A stretch of DNA of 64,000 nt from Pseudomonas viridiflava (GTDB lineage: Bacteria > Pseudomonadota > Gammaproteobacteria > Pseudomonadales > Pseudomonadaceae), in contig NZ_UTVH01000053.1 of NCBI RefSeq assembly GCF_900585905.1, positions 186,001-250,000 on the forward strand, in the 5' to 3' direction. Below are positions 59,392-64,000 of this stretch, piece after piece. Both the position numbers and the translations under genes were made by a program. The notes under the pieces were generated by a model that made no database searches, was not told where the DNA came from, and saw only the letters and a list, made by a program, of their open reading frames with translations. Within the stretch, counting starts at the first letter, position 1. Every line of letters starts with the position of its first letter.

Positions 59392-60087
59392 CTAGAAGCG
59401 GAACACTTCAAGGTCTGTGCGGATGGGCGAAGCCATGGGTATCTTTGGCTTGTCCTGGGTTTTGGAGCGGGCGACCGGTGCTTTCCTGGGCTCCGCCAGC
59501 GGCTGCCAGGAAACCGGCTTGACCGCTGTGCTCAACTGATCAGCCAGACGCTGAAGCAGCAAGCCCTGGGCGCGGACCTGATCGGCAGAAGTGCCCGCGT
59601 GCAGCTCTTCAAGGTGAATGATGCGGCTGTCCCGGACATGCCCCCTGCGATCCAGCAGGCGCCATTGCGCATCGAGAATTGCGGGCTGTTTGACCCCGGA
59701 ATCCAGACGCGTGATGGACAACACGACCTGTACATCAGGGGTAAAGCTGGCTGCAGCGGGGGCCAGTACAACGCGCTGGCTGTCGAGTTTCCACGCCAGC
59801 TGGCGCAGCAACAACTGATCGATATCAGCAGAGAGACTGCCGGCCCAGCGGCCTTCGTTGGACGCCGTCAGGCTGCCATCAGGCTGGCGCTGAAGCAGGG
59901 TTTCGCGTTGCAGGTAATCGGCCACCGAAACGGGCCCGAGCAGCACGGCCAGGCCGTTATTGCGCGAAGGCTGGCCCGGCGAGCCGCTGTCCAGCTGATA
60001 CAGCGCCGCCGGCTTGTGACCGGCGCAGCCCGTCAGGCCAAGCACGCCAGTTATCAATAAAACAAAGGGAAGGCGTAGAAAATTCAT
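59392..60087 (-). CDS. PqiC/YmbA-type auxiliary lipoprotein
   Basis: 231 residues from ATG 60087. Type II signal peptide with lipobox LTGC (about residues 17-20), then AGHKPAALYQLDSG, VLLGPVSVADYLQRETLLQRQPDG and a DIDQLLLRQLAWKLDSQRVVLAP-like core matching the ABC-transport auxiliary lipoprotein (PqiC/DUF330) family, which works with MCE-type outer-membrane lipid transport systems. Gene neighbours lack pqiA, pqiB or other MCE components, so it is an orphan here. Confidence 0.82.
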   Translation of the reverse strand: MNFLRLPFVLLITGVLGLTGCAGHKPAALYQLDSGSPGQPSRNNGLAVLLGPVSVADYLQRETLLQRQPDGSLTASNEGRWAGSLSADIDQLLLRQLAWKLDSQRVVLAPAAASFTPDVQVVLSITRLDSGVKQPAILDAQWRLLDRRGHVRDSRIIHLEELHAGTSADQVRAQGLLLQRLADQLSTAVKPVSWQPLAEPRKAPVARSKTQDKPKIPMASPIRTDLEVFRF

Positions 60088-60266
60088 CGTCCCGTCCAAG
60101 TGGCCGCCGCAAGGCGAACCACAGTGAATATAACCACAAAGTCGTACAGGCATTCAGCCACGCTTGCGCGTCAAGACGTCATATCATCCGTGAATATGCG
60201 TCCTGACTCCAGCGATTATGTGGCGATCTTCATGGCAAAACGAAGACCACTTGCGCAGTCGCGCTG

Positions 60267-62531
<2,265 letters not shown>

Positions 62532-62541
62532 GCGTGCCTCA

Positions 62542-63063
62542 TTATTTCGTGGTCTGGCGCAGCAGCATGGTGCCGCCGCGCTGAGTGAATTCAAGTTGTT
62601 TCATCGCGCTCATGCCCAGCAATACCTGTTCGCCGTCGAACCCGGGCACCACCAGCGCACGCACGTCGCGCAGCACGATGTCGCCCAGTTGCAGGCGCTG
62701 GATCTGGGTGCGAAAACCCTGACTGCGGCCATTGGCCGTGTTGACCCAGACGGGCGCACCGCGTTGCAGCTGCAGGGCTTCGGCCAGGGTTGCCGGAACT
62801 GCCACGTCGGTGGCGCCGGTATCCAGTAAAAACTGCACCGTATGGTCGTTGATCGTGCCGGTGGTGACGAAATGCCCCTGGCGGTTGCTGACCAGTTGCA
62901 CCTCGATGTAACCATCGCCATGTTGCGAAGTGACCACCACATTGGGGTTTTCCTGGCGCTGCTCCCACTCGCCAAAAAAGCGCGTGGCCAGAAACAACGC
63001 GGCGCCCCAGGCCACAAACATCAGCACCTTGCCCGCACGCCTGCCGGGAGGCTGCGGGTTCAT
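62542..63063 (-). CDS. Retropepsin-like aspartic protease of TIGR02281 type
   Basis: 173 residues. An N-terminal transmembrane helix ([19 protein letters not shown]) leads to a periplasmic single-domain aspartic protease with the active motif [13 protein letters not shown] and the C-terminal flap partner [13 protein letters not shown]. Such proteases act as dimers; their substrates in pseudomonads are largely undefined. It overlaps the upstream phytase-like gene by 4 bases and lies 10 bp before parC, so the three are probably cotranscribed. Confidence 0.85.
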   Translation of the reverse strand: MNPQPPGRRAGKVLMFVAWGAALFLATRFFGEWEQRQENPNVVVTSQHGDGYIEVQLVSNRQGHFVTTGTINDHTVQFLLDTGATDVAVPATLAEALQLQRGAPVWVNTANGRSQGFRTQIQRLQLGDIVLRDVRALVVPGFDGEQVLLGMSAMKQLEFTQRGGTMLLRQTTK

Positions 63064-64000
63064 TTACCTGCGCTCCAGCCACCGACAGGCGCGGCAAAGC
63101 GCCAGACGATCGGGCGTTTCTCGCCATCGGCGCGCTCGCCGAAATTGTTATCCACGCCTATCCAGGCACCGGTTTCATCAACGACCAGGGCCTCGGTCAG
63201 GCCGAATTTCTGATCGTAGAGCCGCTGGGGTTTGAGCGCCTCTGCGGAAAATGACCAGCAATGTTCGCTGGCACCTGTTTGCAGAGATCGACGACAGATG
63301 CGATAGGCCGATCGCTCGAGGGCATACAGCTTGCCGTTGAACAGCGACAGGTCAGCGAAATCCCGGGATACCGATTTGCCACCCACTTGCGGCGGTAAGA
63401 CGTCCTTGCCCGGCTCGGTTCGCAGAACGCAACTGCCCTTGCAGCGCCAGCTATCGCTTACGCGGCTCACCACCAGTAATCCGCGTTGTTCTCGCTCGGC
63501 CGCCAACCACAAACGATCGCCTTCGGCGCTGATCGCCAGGCCTTCGAAAATGGCGTTGAAATGTTGCAGCATGCCTTTGGCGCGTGCTTGAGCCACCAGC
63601 TCGGCAGGCAATTTCAACCAGGCCGGACTGCCATCGACCGGCACTTCGAGCACTTCGGCGTGAGCTTCGCTGACCACATATTTATTGCCAGCGGTGTCGC
63701 AACTGATGCCTTCGAAATCCAGACTGCCACCGCGTACGAAGGACGAGAGTTTGGCCAGGGAGCGTAAATTGGCGGGCAACTCACTGTCCGGCACTGGCGG
63801 CACATCAATGGTAACCGGCTGCGCCTGCCAGACGGTCTGCGCTGTGTCCATGCGGTACAGCACGTTATCGTCGCGATCAGAAATCGCCCACAATTGGCCA
63901 TTGCACACCGCCAGCCCCGACAGATTGCCACCGACCATGCCGTCCACCTGATGCTCGGAGACCAGTTCCAGTTGCGTCAGGGGGGCTGCGAAAGCTGTAG
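63060..64000 (-). CDS. Esterase-like activity of phytase family protein, 5' end off window
   Basis: The open frame continues to the right edge: residues AFAAPLTQLELVSEHQVDG precede the first internal ATG, and AFA|A looks like a signal-peptidase site, so a secreted protein starts outside the window. Beta-propeller-like repeats (LSGLAVCNGQLWAISDRDDNVLYRMD, DFEGISCDTAGNKYVVSEAHAEVLEVP, AIFEGLAISAEGDRLWLAAERE) fit the phytase-esterase-like family. The reaction is not established. It overlaps the protease gene downstream by 4 bases. Confidence 0.75.
   Translation of the reverse strand, partial: TAFAAPLTQLELVSEHQVDGMVGGNLSGLAVCNGQLWAISDRDDNVLYRMDTAQTVWQAQPVTIDVPPVPDSELPANLRSLAKLSSFVRGGSLDFEGISCDTAGNKYVVSEAHAEVLEVPVDGSPAWLKLPAELVAQARAKGMLQHFNAIFEGLAISAEGDRLWLAAEREQRGLLVVSRVSDSWRCKGSCVLRTEPGKDVLPPQVGGKSVSRDFADLSLFNGKLYALERSAYRICRRSLQTGASEHCWSFSAEALKPQRLYDQKFGLTEALVVDETGAWIGVDNNFGERADGEKRPIVWRFAAPVGGWSAGK

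Overview
The window is a chromosomal segment of a Pseudomonas (gamma-proteobacterium), probably of the fluorescens/syringae side of the genus. The evidence is the conserved order nnr-tsaE-amiB-mutL-miaA-hfq-hflX-hflK-hflC-hisZ-purA, the rpsF-rpsR-DUF2232-rplI-dnaB block, the order motB-motA-HDOD-rhdA-psd-PilZ-serB seen in pseudomonads, an azurin gene, and dispersed REP-like palindromes of at least three families. No insertion sequence, prophage, integrase or CRISPR array is visible. Nearly all genes are intact and of core type. Layout: 1-240 is the start of a short-chain dehydrogenase gene running off the left edge. A 956-bp gap follows that carries same-strand DnaA-box matches and a 67-bp direct repeat. 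1197-6281 is a complete branched-chain amino-acid ABC transporter (livK-livH-livM-livG-livF), with a 22-bp-phased repeat array upstream of livK. 6698-9238 is an amaB-type aldehyde dehydrogenase divergent from a LysR regulator, and the LysR tail runs into a ~200-bp tandem repeat. 10047-12142 is NAD salvage (pncB-nadE), followed by azurin and a small charged protein. A second tandem array (131-bp units) leads into a three-gene amidoligase/ATP-grasp/transglutaminase operon (14137-20903). This operon is the best candidate for an undescribed system: it is predicted to make or modify a peptide by amide-bond formation, but its product is unknown. 21326-31103 holds a YgiQ radical SAM protein, dnaB, rplI, a DUF2232 membrane protein, rpsR, rpsF, rlmB and rnr. 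Two tRNA-Leu(CAG) genes, each with its own promoter and terminator, lie at 31.3-31.7 kb. 31875-44830 is the long leftward purA-hisZ-hflC-hflK-hflX-hfq-miaA-mutL-amiB-tsaE-nnr superoperon, divergent from queG. 46179-59275 holds a TRIC-type channel, orn, rsgA, the flagellar stator motA-motB, an HDOD protein, rhdA, psd, a PilZ-like protein, serB and an AhpA/Smp-like membrane protein. 59392-64000 holds an orphan PqiC-type lipoprotein, parC, a retropepsin-like protease and a phytase-esterase-like gene cut by the right edge. Functionally, most genes serve translation, RNA turnover, replication and repair, NAD and amino-acid metabolism, and motility. The accessory signals sit mainly in the gaps as repeat arrays, terminators and regulatory sites. 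All names come from reading the sequence and recalled family knowledge; no database search was run.
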